Shown here one piece after another: positions 1-10,250 of a DNA stretch of 22,511 nucleotides. Each line of letters starts with the position of its first letter. Positions within the stretch are counted from its first letter, which is position 1. The stretch lies in contig JBOZIK010000001.1 of NCBI GenBank assembly GCA_051453625.1, forward strand, positions 231,240,133 through 231,262,643, read 5' to 3'. The notes beneath the pieces were generated by a model. The model was not told the DNA's origin and did no database searches. It worked only from the letters and a program-made list of their open reading frames with translations. Source of the DNA: Welwitschia mirabilis (lineage: Eukaryota > Gnetophyta > Gnetopsida > Welwitschiales). The position numbers were made by a program, and so were the translations under genes.

Positions 1-292
1 GATATTTATCCATAATTTCTCTAAAGGATCATTGTTTTTCTCTTCTGATAGGTTTTCATGATCTGATGAGTTCCAATTCTTTTCTTTCATGAGTTCGGAT
101 ACATTGAGAAAGTCCTTGAGCATTGCTTATTTCCACTTAGTACATTTTCTTATGATTTCCCTTTTTCCTTTTCCATCATAAGGATGTTCTTCAAGTTGTT
201 TCTTCACTTTTTTCCTATTTTATGTTCTCTTTCTATGTTTGTTTGTTTTTTAAATTTTTCTAGCTTCTCTTTTTCCTTTAAATAGCTTATTT
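1..292 (-). pseudogene. Unrecognised decayed coding fragment, cut by window edge
   Basis: Read on the minus strand, this stretch stays almost open for about 90 codons. There is one frame change near 205-215 and one in-frame stop near 138. The translation is rich in Lys, Glu and Asn, with a helical start (YLKEKEKLEKFKKQTNIERE) and a later part containing KKQLEEHPYDGKGKREII and AMLKDFLNVSELMKEKNW. I do not recognise the family. It lies about 700 bp upstream of the polypurine tract and 3' LTR of a plus-strand gypsy element and runs antisense to it. Some Tat-lineage plant elements are known to carry antisense frames between integrase and 3' LTR, so that is one possible origin. An A-rich strand can give Lys-rich open frames by chance, so confidence is limited. 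Confidence 0.35.
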
Positions 293-1001
293 GATGATTG
301 TCATTCCACACCTGTCATCCCAATGAAAGATGGAATAACATTTCTCCTTAATTCTTAGTGTAGTTTGGGATGTCTTACTTCTCTTATTGGGTGGGGGTGG
401 TGGTGTAGGACATATTTTTGGACATTATTCTATGATTCTCAGCATAAATTTTTCATATTTTAATCCTTCATGATATAAATTTATGATGAGTTGTTTGGAT
501 TAGTTTTTCATGTTATTTGAATAAATTTATGGAGAATTCATGAACTTTATCTTATAGGATCTAGCAACACACTCATAAGTTTTTCCATAGCTATGTTTCA
601 GATCATTTAAAACATGCTATATATACTCTTGTCCTTTTCCCTTATGATGATACTAATAAACTTAAATACATTAATTTTTGAAAGATAGCACTAATTAAGT
701 CTATCACATCAGTCCATTATCATTATTTCTGTAATATGCATATACATTTTCATTCTATGAGCTATCAAAGTTACATTTTTATGATTTCTATCTATGTATA
801 GAATCCATTTATTCTATAGTTACATGCTTAAGTAGAGGGCTTAAGAAAATTTTTTAGCATTTGTATCAATTATCTATTTGTGATATTATTTCTTACATGA
901 TTAAATGAAACCCAATTTAGATCTTTTTATCATTGTTTTATCTTAGTCAAATTGGCTTGCAATCTAGTTGATCACTTACTTTGTTTAGAACTGACAAGGC
1001 T
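293..1001 (+). other. Non-coding 3' internal region of a gypsy element
   Basis: I find no protein match in this stretch on either strand. It carries an isolated G-rich tract at 389-409, conspicuous in such AT-rich surroundings. It also has one copy of the TGTCATCCC motif at 313-321, which recurs in the LTR that follows. Its position before the polypurine tract makes it the 3' internal (post-integrase) part of the element whose LTR starts at 1015. Confidence 0.4.
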
Positions 1002-1011
1002 AAGTAGGGGG
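1002..1011 (+). promoter_or_regulatory. Polypurine tract of plus-strand gypsy element
   Basis: The sequence AAGTAGGGGG lies three bases before the TGTTGCGATGCC start of the LTR. A purine run directly 5' of an LTR primes plus-strand DNA synthesis in LTR retrotransposons. It marks the following LTR as a 3' LTR, so the element body lies to the left, mostly outside the window. Confidence 0.55.
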
Positions 1012-1014
1012 CTA

Positions 1015-2234
1015 TGTTGCGATGCCAATTTCTAGGAATTTGATGTTGTATTTTAAATGCTTTTGTAGGGCATTTACAAAGATTTGGATGCAATATTGAT
1101 GATTATGAAGATATAACAGGATGATCAATAAAACATGTAATTCTTAGTATATTTGATGGTTTCTTAGGTTTATTCTGACACTGCATATTTGGAAGAAGAA
1201 TTACTAGTTTACCTTTGAGATTAAAGATAAGGAAGACTATCATCCCTTATGTTATCCCCATGATGGGTAGGATGATAACACTACTAACATGGACAAATGC
1301 TGCTCAGTTGACAGTGAGGCATGAAGATGCTTTGACATAGGATGATATCCCTCATGTCATCCCTACTATTTTGTATATGGTTAGAAAGAAATTTCTTTTT
1401 AATGGAGTCAAGCAACTCATGTGGGCTATTAGGATTTCTTTTCTGACTTCTAGGGTTTAGTTTCTAGAACCTCAATGCAAAACTATAAATACCCTTTCCC
1501 TCTTTTATTTCTATTTTAATTTTTTGACTTAATATGCTTATGAAAGAAGATTGAAGGATAAGAGGTCCATCTAGAGCTACAGAAATGAGTTATTTAGGCT
1601 GAGTCTTTTCTATTGAGGTGCTATTATTCTATTTTTAAGATGTTGTAAAGTTCTTGAGTTAATCCAATACTCTTTTAAATTAATATAATTGCTATTTTAT
1701 TTTCATTTTTTATGTTCCTTATGGTTTACATAGATCATAGTTTAAAACTAGTTTAAAGCGACAACTCTATGATTTATCTAGATCATAAGAGCATCCTTTG
1801 TTAATGTTGACCATAATTAGTATTAGATTTACATTGCTTCTCTAATTCATTTCACTTTGCATTTTATATTCTACTTGGTAGATCTCATAGTTTATGTTGA
1901 TTACGAACTAGTTGAACATTCTTATTAATTAATCTAAGTTATAGAGAAGCTAGTACTTTTAATAAAAGGATTATAAATCAAGAAATTTTATTCCATATTC
2001 ATTTATATTTCATTCACTTGCATTGCATTTTTTTATTTATTTACTTTTAGTTTTTATAAGGTAAAAGATCAAAAACATATTGGAAATCAATTCTCTAACT
2101 CCTAACATAGTGCCTTCATTAGGATTATACATTCTGATGAACTCTTATCTATATTAGTATGTGTTTTCTGCAAGATATTTGATTTACAGATTTGCTAAAA
2201 AAACATAAGAATTACATAATTTTACACTACAACA
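1015..2234 (+). mobile_element. 3' LTR of Ty3/gypsy element (copy 1)
   Basis: The LTR begins TGTTGCGATGCCAA and ends CTACAACA, so it has the canonical TG...CA ends. A second LTR at 16850-17941 begins TGTGATGCCAA and ends TTACAACA, which places both in one family. A TATA box, CTATAAATACC, lies at 1483-1493, a suitable position for U3/R. Upstream of it are copies of a TGTCATCCC/GGGATGACA-type motif (about 1230-1275 and 1337-1365). A CATT-rich stretch near 2000-2030 resembles the CATTN repeats at 17634-17700 of the other copy. It is preceded by a polypurine tract and followed directly by kinase coding sequence, so this is the right-hand end of an insertion. Length is about 1.2 kb. The boundaries rest on the shared terminal motifs. 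Confidence 0.6.
1483..1493 (+). promoter_or_regulatory. TATA box of gypsy LTR
   Basis: CTATAAATACC matches the plant TATA consensus. It lies about 470 bp into the LTR, in a locally less AT-rich context, where the U3 promoter of a gypsy element is expected. Transcription would start about 30 bp downstream. Confidence 0.5.
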
Positions 2235-2655
2235 AACATCTAACTATGCCATTTTTTGCAGATTATTGAAATATGCATAATGTAATGTAGCACTAATCTT
2301 AGTGAATTCAAAAATTTATAGACTTAAATAGATGTTGAATGCACTAAACCTAGAGATAATGCATCTCTCAAGGTTAGCATTTATCATGTAGTCATAGACA
2401 AGGAAATGTTCATGAGATTGATGACATCATCTATGGGCAAACATGATGTTTCTGTGGTGTATCCTATCAATGCTACTAAACTCCACTAGGAATGCCCTCT
2501 CCAGCTATCGTATTACTGAGAGAATTCTCTTGATTATAACTACCATTGATTTTTCTAATTATTCTCTCTAAGTGCTATCTAAGCCACTGCTATTGCTAAA
2601 ATTTCTTATCATTGTTGATATTTATAGGTAATTGAACTCCTATGGATTACATGTT
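2235..2655 (-). pseudogene. Receptor-like protein kinase fragment (lectin-RLK-like)
   Basis: The minus strand encodes a decayed kinase N-lobe. In order it shows a juxtamembrane P*EFNYL*IST..RNFSN (2628-2645 onward), like the PREFSYKEL..AT.NFS motif common in L-type lectin receptor kinases. Next come VVIIKRI with the beta3 Lys at 2529-2531, FLVEFSSIDRIHHRNIM with the alphaC Glu at 2481-2483, FLVYDYMINANLERCI (VYDYM at 2385-2399), and KISATLHYAYF, like the helix-E KGVASALHYLH. Lys and Glu are 16 codons apart, as in plant RLKs. From about 2560 to 2240 one frame holds, with four stops. The glycine loop is largely lost. The frame ends exactly where the LTR ends, so the gypsy element inserted just before the catalytic HRD motif; the C-lobe is absent from this window. 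It may be a former gene or a captured or duplicated copy. Confidence 0.72.
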
Positions 2656-3432
2656 AGATCTCTTGAATCATTCCATCTATAATTGAATGATATGATATCT
2701 ATTAGGAGTAAATGCTTTTAGTAATCCTTAAATGCTAAATTCATATTTTTGGATTTTTCATTTAAGCCATTTATGTCAACATTTAAGGGAAGTATTATTT
2801 TAAAGATGGGATGTTTATAGGTCTTATTTCATGTCATATGATTGTTAAAAATAGTTATTCAAAATTATTTTATGAGATAAAATTTACCAACTCCATCAAG
2901 CGAAGTAAAAGTTAGGTTGCGAACTTATCCCAAACAATTTATGTGATATATAATTTTATGTAAAATGATATAATAATAAGTGGTTTGGGACACTTCTTGT
3001 AATATTATTTCATATAAAAATTACTTAGGTTAATTTCATTTTTAGGTTTATTCCTCACTATGATTTGTTCATGTTGCTATGGTTAATCCATATTGTCTCA
3101 ACTTATTTCAAGTTATCCCATTTTGTCCTAAGTTATTCTAAGCTATTCTACTTTGGTCTCTAGTTATCCTAAGTTTGGTTTTAAGTATTGTCCTGAGTAA
3201 ATATCCCTATCTATATTAGGGGCTTTTCCAAAAAGTCTCTTATAATTTGTGATGTTAAAATGAAATTTAACATTAATAATGAGAAGGTTAGAAAGGGTTT
3301 GTTAGATATTTTTCCCATTTTAAAGTATTTCTTTATAAAATTCCCTCTTTTCTCTTTCTTTCCCTTAATTTCTCTCATGATATTTGTATATATTTTTAAT
3401 TATGTAATGAAAACTTTGACCTGATTTAAATG
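2656..3432. other. No gene recognised; irregular AAGTTATCC repeats
   Basis: I found no protein match on either strand. A loose run of related words (AAGTTATCC, AAGTTATTC, TAGTTATCC and TTGTCCTAAG, TTGTCCTGAG) lies at about 3093-3197. Two inverted copies of TCCCAAAC / GTTTGGGA lie at about 2928-2992. The expected kinase extracellular and membrane segments should lie to the right of 2655, but I cannot see them. Confidence 0.35.
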
Positions 3433-3434
3433 AA

Positions 3435-3925
3435 TATTTTCCAAGCTCCATGGGTTGAATTATTTGGATATCATTTTGTCCATTATTATGCTTCTAAATA
3501 TATCAGTAACTACATTATCAAAACCCTTTTTATCCTTAATTTCTAAATCAAACTCTTATAAAAATAGGATACATCTAATTAATCTAGGCATTAAATCCTT
3601 TTTGATGAATAGGTATATAAGGGCTAAGTGATCTATGTAGATAATTACCGTAGTACCTAACAAATATTGCCTAAATTTTTCTAAAGCTAAGACTATGTCA
3701 AGAAGTTTTTTTTTTTTTTATGTATGTGATTGTGTAGTTTAATTAAATATAATTTCATGTTTTACTAGCATATATATTATAATTAGGTTTTTATCTATCT
3801 TTGGTTCTAATATAGCTCAAATTGTATAATCACTAGCATTACACATAAGTTCAAAGGGTAGTTTACAATAGGGTAGCTGAATAATAAGATTGGAGGTAAG
3901 TTTTTCCTTAAGTTTATTAAAAGCA
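3435..3925 (-). pseudogene. Ty3/gypsy RNase H domain, decayed
   Basis: This encodes the RNase H that degrades the RNA of the RNA:DNA hybrid during retrotransposition. Reading on the minus strand I see LPFELMCNASDYTI, the family's CDASD block with the first catalytic Asp changed to Asn (3829-3843). Then comes VLALEKFRQYLLGTTVIIY, then IDHLALIYLFIKKD (the TDHAAL block) and RLIRCILFL*EFDLEIKDKK. It follows the reverse transcriptase on the same strand in the normal gypsy order. A 14-base T run at 3706-3719 (poly-A on the coding strand) interrupts the domain where YTTTEKE-type residues are expected. Several stops are present. No integrase was found beyond it (below 3435), so the element is truncated or too decayed to read there. 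Confidence 0.8.
3706..3719. repeat. Poly-T run, 14 bases
   Basis: An uninterrupted run of 14 T lies inside the RNase H region, read as poly-A on the coding strand. It is probably a later slippage expansion of an AAA-rich codon stretch rather than an element tail, because recognisable RNase H sequence continues on both sides. Confidence 0.6.
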
Positions 3926-3949
3926 TGTTGACATTTATAGGTCTAATTA

Positions 3950-4875
3950 AAAGAGGCATCTTTTCCTAGAAGTCCATATAATGGTTTAGAGATTTTACTA
4001 GAGTCTTTAATGAACCTCTTTTCATAATCTATATGTCTTAGAAAGGATCTCATGTCTTTTTGCTTTTTTAGAGTTAATAGGTGTATGATTAGAAAAACTT
4101 TCATAGCATCTACTTGAATTCCTTTAGAAGAGATAATGTGTCCTAAACTATGCTTTTGTTAATCATGAATTGACATTTTTTCCAATTAAGAATGAGGTGT
4201 TGTTCTATACATCATGCAAGGACAAGCTCTAATTTGTGAAGATAATGATTGAAAGAGGCCCTACAAATAAAGAAATCATTCATAAATATTTTAATAAAAG
4301 AGTCTAATAAATCATAAAAAATTCCAATCATATAGTATTAAAATGTAATAGGAGTATTGCATAAACCAAAAGGTATTTTTCTATAAGCAAAATTTCTATA
4401 TGGATATGTAAAATTACTTTTGTGTTAGTTCTTAGGAGCAATTTCTATTTGGTTATATCCAAAATACCTATCTAAAAAGTAGTAAAAATAATATCCTTAT
4501 AAGTTGTTTTAAGATTTCATTTAAAATTAAAGAGGGAAATGATCCTTTCTTGAGATGGCATTTATTTTTTTATATTCTATGCACATTCTCCATGTGATTA
4601 CATGTCTAGTGGAGATAAGTTTATTCTATTTATTTGAGACTAGGATAATTCTAGATTTCTTTGCTATAGTTTGAATTGGAATTATCCATTTAATACCTAA
4701 GTTGGAGTAGATAATTCCATTACCTAAGAGTTTAATCACTTCATTCTTTACTACCTGCTTTAGGGTTTGGTTTATTCTTCTTTGGTCTTCTATGAATAAC
4801 TTACCATTTTCTTCTAAGTAAATGTGATGCATGCAAATGCTAGGGTCAATGTTCCTAATGTCAGAGAGGATTCAT
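3950..4875 (-). pseudogene. Ty3/gypsy reverse transcriptase, Athila-like, decayed
   Basis: This is the RNA-dependent DNA polymerase of an LTR retrotransposon. Domains in order on the minus strand: a pre-RT block with an uninterrupted 68-codon stretch at 4626-4832 (IEDQRRINQTLKQVVKNEV, then KLLGNGIIYSNLGIKWIIPI); TRHVITWRMCIEYKKINA and SRKDHFPL; FLDRYFGYNQI with the first catalytic Asp kept; FAYRKIPFGLCNTPITF; and the active-site box FMNDF (4272-4286), where the family has FMDDF. After that comes LHKLELVLA..., then LNWKKCQF. The box change is GAT to AAT. Several Trp and Gln codons have become stops, and at least three frame changes occur. The FMDDFSVFG-type context is typical of the Athila lineage. 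RNase H follows and protease precedes it on the same strand. Confidence 0.88.
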
Positions 4876-5224
4876 CCTATTACTTACTTATGCTTCCTTC
4901 AAAGATTTAACAACTTCATTTTTTGGGATGAAGTTAAAGAAGAATTGATTACTACAGGAAAGATGAATTTTCTCCTTAAAAAGCATAGTTAAGGTCTTTT
5001 GAAAGAGGCTTAAGTTCAATGAAGGTTTCATCCTAAGTGTATGATTCTTATTCTTGGAAAACATTTAATGCATTATTCTTATGAAGATAAGTGGATGATT
5101 CTTCATCATCTAGAAGTATTTCTATCCTTTCCATATTTTTACATCATTATCGATAAAAGGTAATTTTATGGAACTAAAAACATACAATTATATTATCATA
5201 TTATCAAAGAATCTTTTCATCAAA

Positions 5225-5565
5225 TCATTCCTAAAATTAATCAAGGCATTTAAAGTTACTAAGAAAGGTCTTCCTAAGATGATGGGTACTGACTAGTTTT
5301 TTGTGTTTTACATGTCTAAAACTATAAAATTCATAATGAACTAAGAGTTGTCTATCCTAATAATGATGTTTTTAATAACTTCTAAGGATATTTTTATAAA
5401 ATTATTAGAAAGTTGAAGTTGAAGTTTTGTGTTTTAAGTCCTTCCAAGCCTAACTCTTTGCAACTTCCATAAGGAAGCAAGTTTATACTAGATCCTAAGT
5501 CTAATAAGGCTTTGTTAAGTTTCTTATTTCCAATGGGAATGATGATTGTAGGGAATCTAAGATTT
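5225..5565 (-). pseudogene. Ty3/gypsy aspartic protease, decayed
   Basis: This protease cleaves the gag-pol polyprotein. The active site reads LNKALLDLGSSINLLPYGS, with DLGSS at 5487-5501; it matches the ALCDLGASVNLLPYSVY block of Athila/Tat elements and keeps the catalytic Asp. The flap-distal block reads PIILGRPFLVTLNALINF (5230-5285), followed by DLMKRFFDNM, also as in the family. It lies between gag and reverse transcriptase on the minus strand. Both blocks are well preserved, while the linker between them is broken by stops and frame changes. Confidence 0.82.
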
Positions 5566-6029
5566 TGTATTTGGGTGAAAATTAGTTTTGAAGAACTATA
5601 GTTGTTTACTACATTAAAAAAGCTTTACTCTTTACATTCATGTTTATTTTTATCATACACATCTTTGAGAAACTTTGCATAGGAAGGAACATTCTTAATG
5701 GCTTATAATAAGGAGATATTTATTTTAACTCCTTTAAATATTTCTAAATCTTATAATCATTTTTTCATGATATTTTCCTTTCTAAGATGTTGGAAAAATG
5801 GTAAGGGCTATTAATAAATGGATAATGGTTGTTATATTATTTCATTCTTTTCCTTGTTTCCTATGGAAGGTGATTTTTCTTTATTTTTATTTTACACAAC
5901 TGGATTATTAAAATCGTATTCACTCCTAAGGTGAATGGACTTAATCTCTTTTATGTATATGGAATCTTCTTCTTCTATGAATCTAGCCCCTTTTTGATTT
6001 GCCTATGAGCTTAGGAAATTTTACCTAAT

Positions 6030-6440
6030 TCTTTTTGATTTAAAGAAGAAATAATGTAAGTTTGGATTTATTATAATTGGTAAAGAACATTTGAGTGATT
6101 TGCTCAATGTTTTTCAGTAAGGAGGCATGTTGTTTAATGTTTTATTCATGATCATAATTTAGCTGGGTTTGGGTTTCTATGAATTTCTTTAAGGATTCCT
6201 GTAAAGGAATGGATGAAGTTGATTTTTAATAGTTTGAGGGAAAGGAAGGGGAGGATAATGTTGGAAATGCATTTCTTGGTTTAATGTTTTGATTATACAA
6301 ATTATCTTATTTCTAAGGAAAATTGGAATAATTCCTTTACTTAGGATTATAGGTGTTGGAATCACGATCATTCTTCTGGCCTTACCGCTGATGTCCAATC
6401 ATATTAACTTGTTCATATACAATGTGTTGAAATAGACGAA
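6030..6440 (-). pseudogene. Ty3/gypsy gag C-terminal part, decayed
   Basis: On the minus strand I read VYEQVNMIGHQ, then DRDSNTYNPK*RNYSNF, matching the EQVNAM...NDPYSNTYNPGWRNHPNFSW stretch of Athila-type gag. A helical segment follows, SLKKFIETQTQLNYDHE*NI (the LLxKYIAETDARLQSQEASIRNLE region), then LLKNIEQITQMF. This is the part of gag between the capsid core and protease. The capsid core itself (LFPFSLKDKAKxWL block) was not found upstream, up to about 7740. The gag N-terminus is therefore missing or unreadable. Confidence 0.7.
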
Positions 6441-7739
6441 TGATGGATACTTGACTATTTCATAGTTATATATGTAATAAATTAAAGATTTAGGTTTGGG
6501 AGGCAAGGGTAAAGATGAGGTAAACAATGATTCTACTCTTCATGCTAATTCATTTATATTATTATTCTTATTAAAGTTATCATGTACTCTAAATACAATA
6601 GTGTACCTAATAGGATGATGGGACTTGGATGTTTTACTAGGCTTATCCCAATTTTTAGAGCCCTTATATCTCCTTCAAGATTTCATTAATCTATTTTTTC
6701 TGTATATCTCCTTTAATATCTCCTTCTTTCCTAGGTAGCATACTCCTATCTTGTGCTTAAAATCTCCTTTGTATCTAGAAGAGAATATCTTTTTTCATTC
6801 CTATATGGAATAATGTAAGTATTATCCATGCCATTATATATGCACTTAGTATCATATTTTCAATCTCGTTTTAACAATAAAGAACATGCATCTATATGAA
6901 TGATAAGCTTGTATTATATCTAAAAATATTTTCAAAATAGTAAACTAATTCAATGAAATGCTTAAAAACAAACTATAATATTAATAAACTACTATAAAAA
7001 GCATGTAACTTAACCTATCATAATAATGAATAGACTTAAATCATTAAAATTTTTATAAAGGGACTTCTTTTCTTCCTACTTTTGACTGATAATAAAGACC
7101 TAAAATCAAGACACAGACTTTGTCAAGAATGACTATTCTTGGTAAAAAGGGTATTTTGATAAAAACCTACTTATATAAAATAGTTTATAGAATGTGGGAA
7201 AAAAAAGAACCAAAATGAAAGAAACATAGCTAGATCACATGCACCCATTATTTCTAATTGGCACACTATCTTAATATTAATTTTAGCAAACATTAATATT
7301 AAGAGAAAGAAAGAAATAGCAGGCAACTTTTTCAAATCACATACTTTAGCAACACAAGATTCTTTTCAAAATAACATAGCTTGTATTAGTTGAAAAAGGT
7401 AAAAAGATTTATTCTACATGTATTTCCACACAGGCACTAGAGCTTTTAGGAAATAACTTTACAGCTTTTCCTATTATGATATATTCACTTGAATGTGCTT
7501 TTTAGCTTTTTTCCAAGTCTTCAAAAAGATCCCTATGTCTTCTACTATGTGCCTACATATAAGTATAGTAGAAGAAAGTTTGTTACTCTTCTCTTTTGCC
7601 ACCTATCCAATTATTGTAACCGCTTCCTTTTTTTAGCAATTTTTCTTTAATTAACCTACATTATAAATTTAACTCATAATAACTTAATTTATATTACAAT
7701 AATATCATATTATTAGATAATCATTCATCATTTTCTTTA
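6441..7739. other. No gene recognised; AT-rich spacer with perfect inverted repeat
   Basis: No coding match on either strand. It is very AT-rich. The notable structure is the 13-bp inverted repeat at 7269-7304, listed separately. The lower end is where the gag N-terminus and 5' LTR of the minus-strand gypsy element should be, but no TG...CA-bounded LTR or primer site could be picked out. Confidence 0.35.
7269..7304. repeat. Perfect 13-bp inverted repeat with 10-base loop
   Basis: The arms TCTTAATATTAAT (7269-7281) and ATTAATATTAAGA (7292-7304) are exact reverse complements around TTTAGCAAAC. The arm is almost pure A/T, so chance occurrence in this sequence is not negligible. It could form a hairpin in single-stranded DNA or RNA. 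I see no flanking target-site duplication showing that it is a MITE. Confidence 0.6.
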
Positions 7740-10250
7740 TTAAAAACATATTTTAAAATACATTCTTTTAAGTTATCTATTTTTCCCACACTCAGGCTAT
7801 TGTTAGTCCACTAATAATACAATTTATATTATTTTTATAGACATTTAGTCTTCTTCTTTTCTACTACGTTAGGCTCTAACTAAGATTGTGGATTTCTTGA
7901 TTTCTCCAAGTGCTTCATTGCTTTAATTTATTCTTTCAAAAGGGCTAGATCATCTAAATTTATATTGTTTTAATCTGAATGAATTAACTTAGGCTAATTT
8001 CCTTTTAATTGTTTACTTTTCCTAGTAGTTAGAATACCTTTAGGCTTTATAGGTTGAGTGGGAGGGGGTTTTTTTAATTCTCTAATTCTAGAAGATCTTC
8101 CATATAGGATAGTTCTTATCTCTTCTTCTCCTTTTATTTTGGAAAAAATGTTTTCAAAGGCTCTGCTAAGCATTCTCATGCACTATAAAAGTTAATTTCT
8201 TTAATATTTTATAGAATTTAGATCTTTCTCAATGATGGTGAAAATGCAAATATCCTTTTGGAATCCTCCACAAACTCAAAGAATCTTACTTAATGCTTTC
8301 TAACTCTATTTCATGGCTGCTTCACCTTTGGTATCATTTAATTCTTCTAGTGCTTGGTTAAATACTCTTATGATTCTCTCACATCCCTTATTTATTTTTT
8401 GTATAATAGAATTTATAACTCTTTCATAATCATCAAAATAATTATATAGCTTCTAGGGGAATAAGTGCATGTTTTGTGGTACTTTTAGTTCCTCATCTCT
8501 AAACCCTATTCTTTTCCCTATTCTAACCTCTAAAATCCTATTTTTATAAAATAACTTATTGTTTTCTTCTTTTAGCCATTCTATTAGGTCTGATTGGCTA
8601 GAAGAAACTAATATTTCTTTGATTGGCATCTAAAATTTGCTGTTAGAGCATTTCAAAATTTGTCTAGAGAAGTTTGATATGGAACAAGATATTCGATTAT
8701 TCCTAGAACTAAGGAGAATTCATTCTTTAGAGCTATTATCAAATTTTGCTCTAATGAAGGATAATTTATAAGTATAGAAGAATATGGAAATTCTAGTTTT
8801 TCTTTAAGAAGAGTAATTTCTTTCTCTTAGATCTTGATCTTCTCCTTCCTAATTTGTATTTGATCCATAACTTCAACTTAATTTTGTTTAAATCTATTAT
8901 TTTCTTCTTGAATTTTCATATACTTTTTATGCATCACCTCTTAAGTCCATATAAATTTTTTTGGAGTATTTCTTTTTCAAAGGAAAAGGAGCATCATTGT
9001 ACATGAAAGTAATGAGTTCCTACTACAACTCAATATACTTGGAATCATAATGATTATTATAGGTCATACTCTTCAAAAGTTCCAAAATAAAGTCTTCTTT
9101 ATTATCTAGAGGAATCTATATTTTTGTTTTCCTCCCTAACCTCTTCCTTTAATTTCTCAATTATAGATTGAGCACTAGTTAGAGAGGATCTATCTAACTT
9201 TTAGAATTCAAAGTGAAAAATTAGTATCTCCTCTAACTACTGCTTTTGCTCCTTTGATTTATTGCATTATTTCTATCAAAAAGAAATTTTATCTTTATAA
9301 AATTCATTTTATATTTTTAAAAATTTAATTTTCTCATTTAAATTTATGTTCTCTTCATGTAGTTAGTTCTTTTCTAGTAGGAAGTTCGTTAATGAATTTA
9401 TGGTGGTGCATAAATAATCCACCTTATCCTCCTCTAATGGCTTTGAGAAAGAACTTGATTTTATAGCCTTAATTACTGAAGAGTGAATTATTTGTTTGTT
9501 TCTTAAAAGGCTATTGAAGCTATGCCTAGATTTTTGTCACTGGCTAGCTTGATAAAGGTGCCTCTTTAGTTCCTTAAATACTTAATTGTATTAGAATAGA
9601 AATCCCACATAAGAAAGCAACTGAGAGTTCCAAACTATTTATTTTTCTTGGGAAGAATTATGCAACATTTTTTTCTAAAATAATTCTTCTAATTAATAAT
9701 TGAAATCATACTTCTATCTTCATAATTTTTATGGTGTTCCTAACTCATGACACTGCTTTGCATAAGTATTAAAATATATTGAACCCCATGTCAATATTCC
9801 TCCTAGATGGATCTCTAATGACATCAATCAAATATACCTCAAGTATCCTCATACATTTTTGTTTGTTAATAATTGGAGTAAGATTAGATGATACTATTCT
9901 AAAATGAAAAATGCATCAGGATCTTTTGCCTTATTTATATCCACCTGTCTTTCCTTTTTGTTAATGCATCAAAAATATTTTAGACACATGGTAGTCTCCT
10001 TATTAGTTTATGTTTCTGAGAGTATTATTTCATAGGGTACTATCTCAAGTATCCTTCTTATTTCATCTAAAGAAACCTATACTAGCACATTATTTACAGA
10101 TGAATATAGTATTGGGGGTTCTTTAGAGAATGTGAAATTTTGATAGAAAGAATAGACTTCTTCATTATTGTATTTTTCTAAGACGGTTGACTAGTTCCAT
10201 CAATTAAGTTCCATTACCCCTTGCTCTAGTCTGGTGAAACAGGATCTTTA
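7740..10250 (-). pseudogene. Large decayed reading frame, unassigned, about 800 codons
   Basis: Following the minus strand with frame changes gives a continuous protein-like reading. N-terminal part (10250-9900): LEKYNNEEVYSFYQNF, VLV*VSLDEIRRILEI, KDPDAFFILE. Next (9880-9620): MRILEVYLIDVIRDPSRRN, DMGFNIF*YLCKAV, EKNVA*FFPRKINSLEL. Middle (9480-9125), coiled-coil-like: DYLCTTINSLTNFLLEKN, SAQSIIEKLKEEVREENKN. Then (9110-8770): APFPLKKKYSKKIYMDLRG, EKEITLLKEKLEFPYSSILI. C-terminal part (8625-7850): DLIEWLKEENNKLFYKNRIL, DEELKVPQNMHLFP, CERIIRVFNQALEELND, KGILTTRKSKQ and LLKE*IKAMKHLEKSRN. Stops mostly look like changed Gln or Trp codons. The start is uncertain (a Met at about 10211 is possible). 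The N-terminal pattern weakly recalls the 'putative plant transposon protein' domain. No retroelement enzyme motif is seen. It is probably an accessory frame of a plant element, or less likely a dead host gene. Confidence 0.6.

Noticed and set aside
3000-3435. Integrase of the minus-strand gypsy element
   Set aside because: This is where integrase should follow RNase H, but I could not find the HHCC zinc-binding pattern, the DDE core or the KLxxKWxGPY block in any minus-strand frame.
6480-7240. Gag capsid core of the minus-strand gypsy element
   Set aside because: No LFPFSLKDKAKxWL-like or FYNGL-like block could be read on the minus strand; the stretches that stay open are A-rich and without likeness to gag.
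7994-8179. A separate small gene of 61 codons
   Set aside because: The reading continues on both sides in the same or a shifted frame as part of the 2.5-kb decayed frame, so it is only the longest surviving open piece of its C-terminal part.
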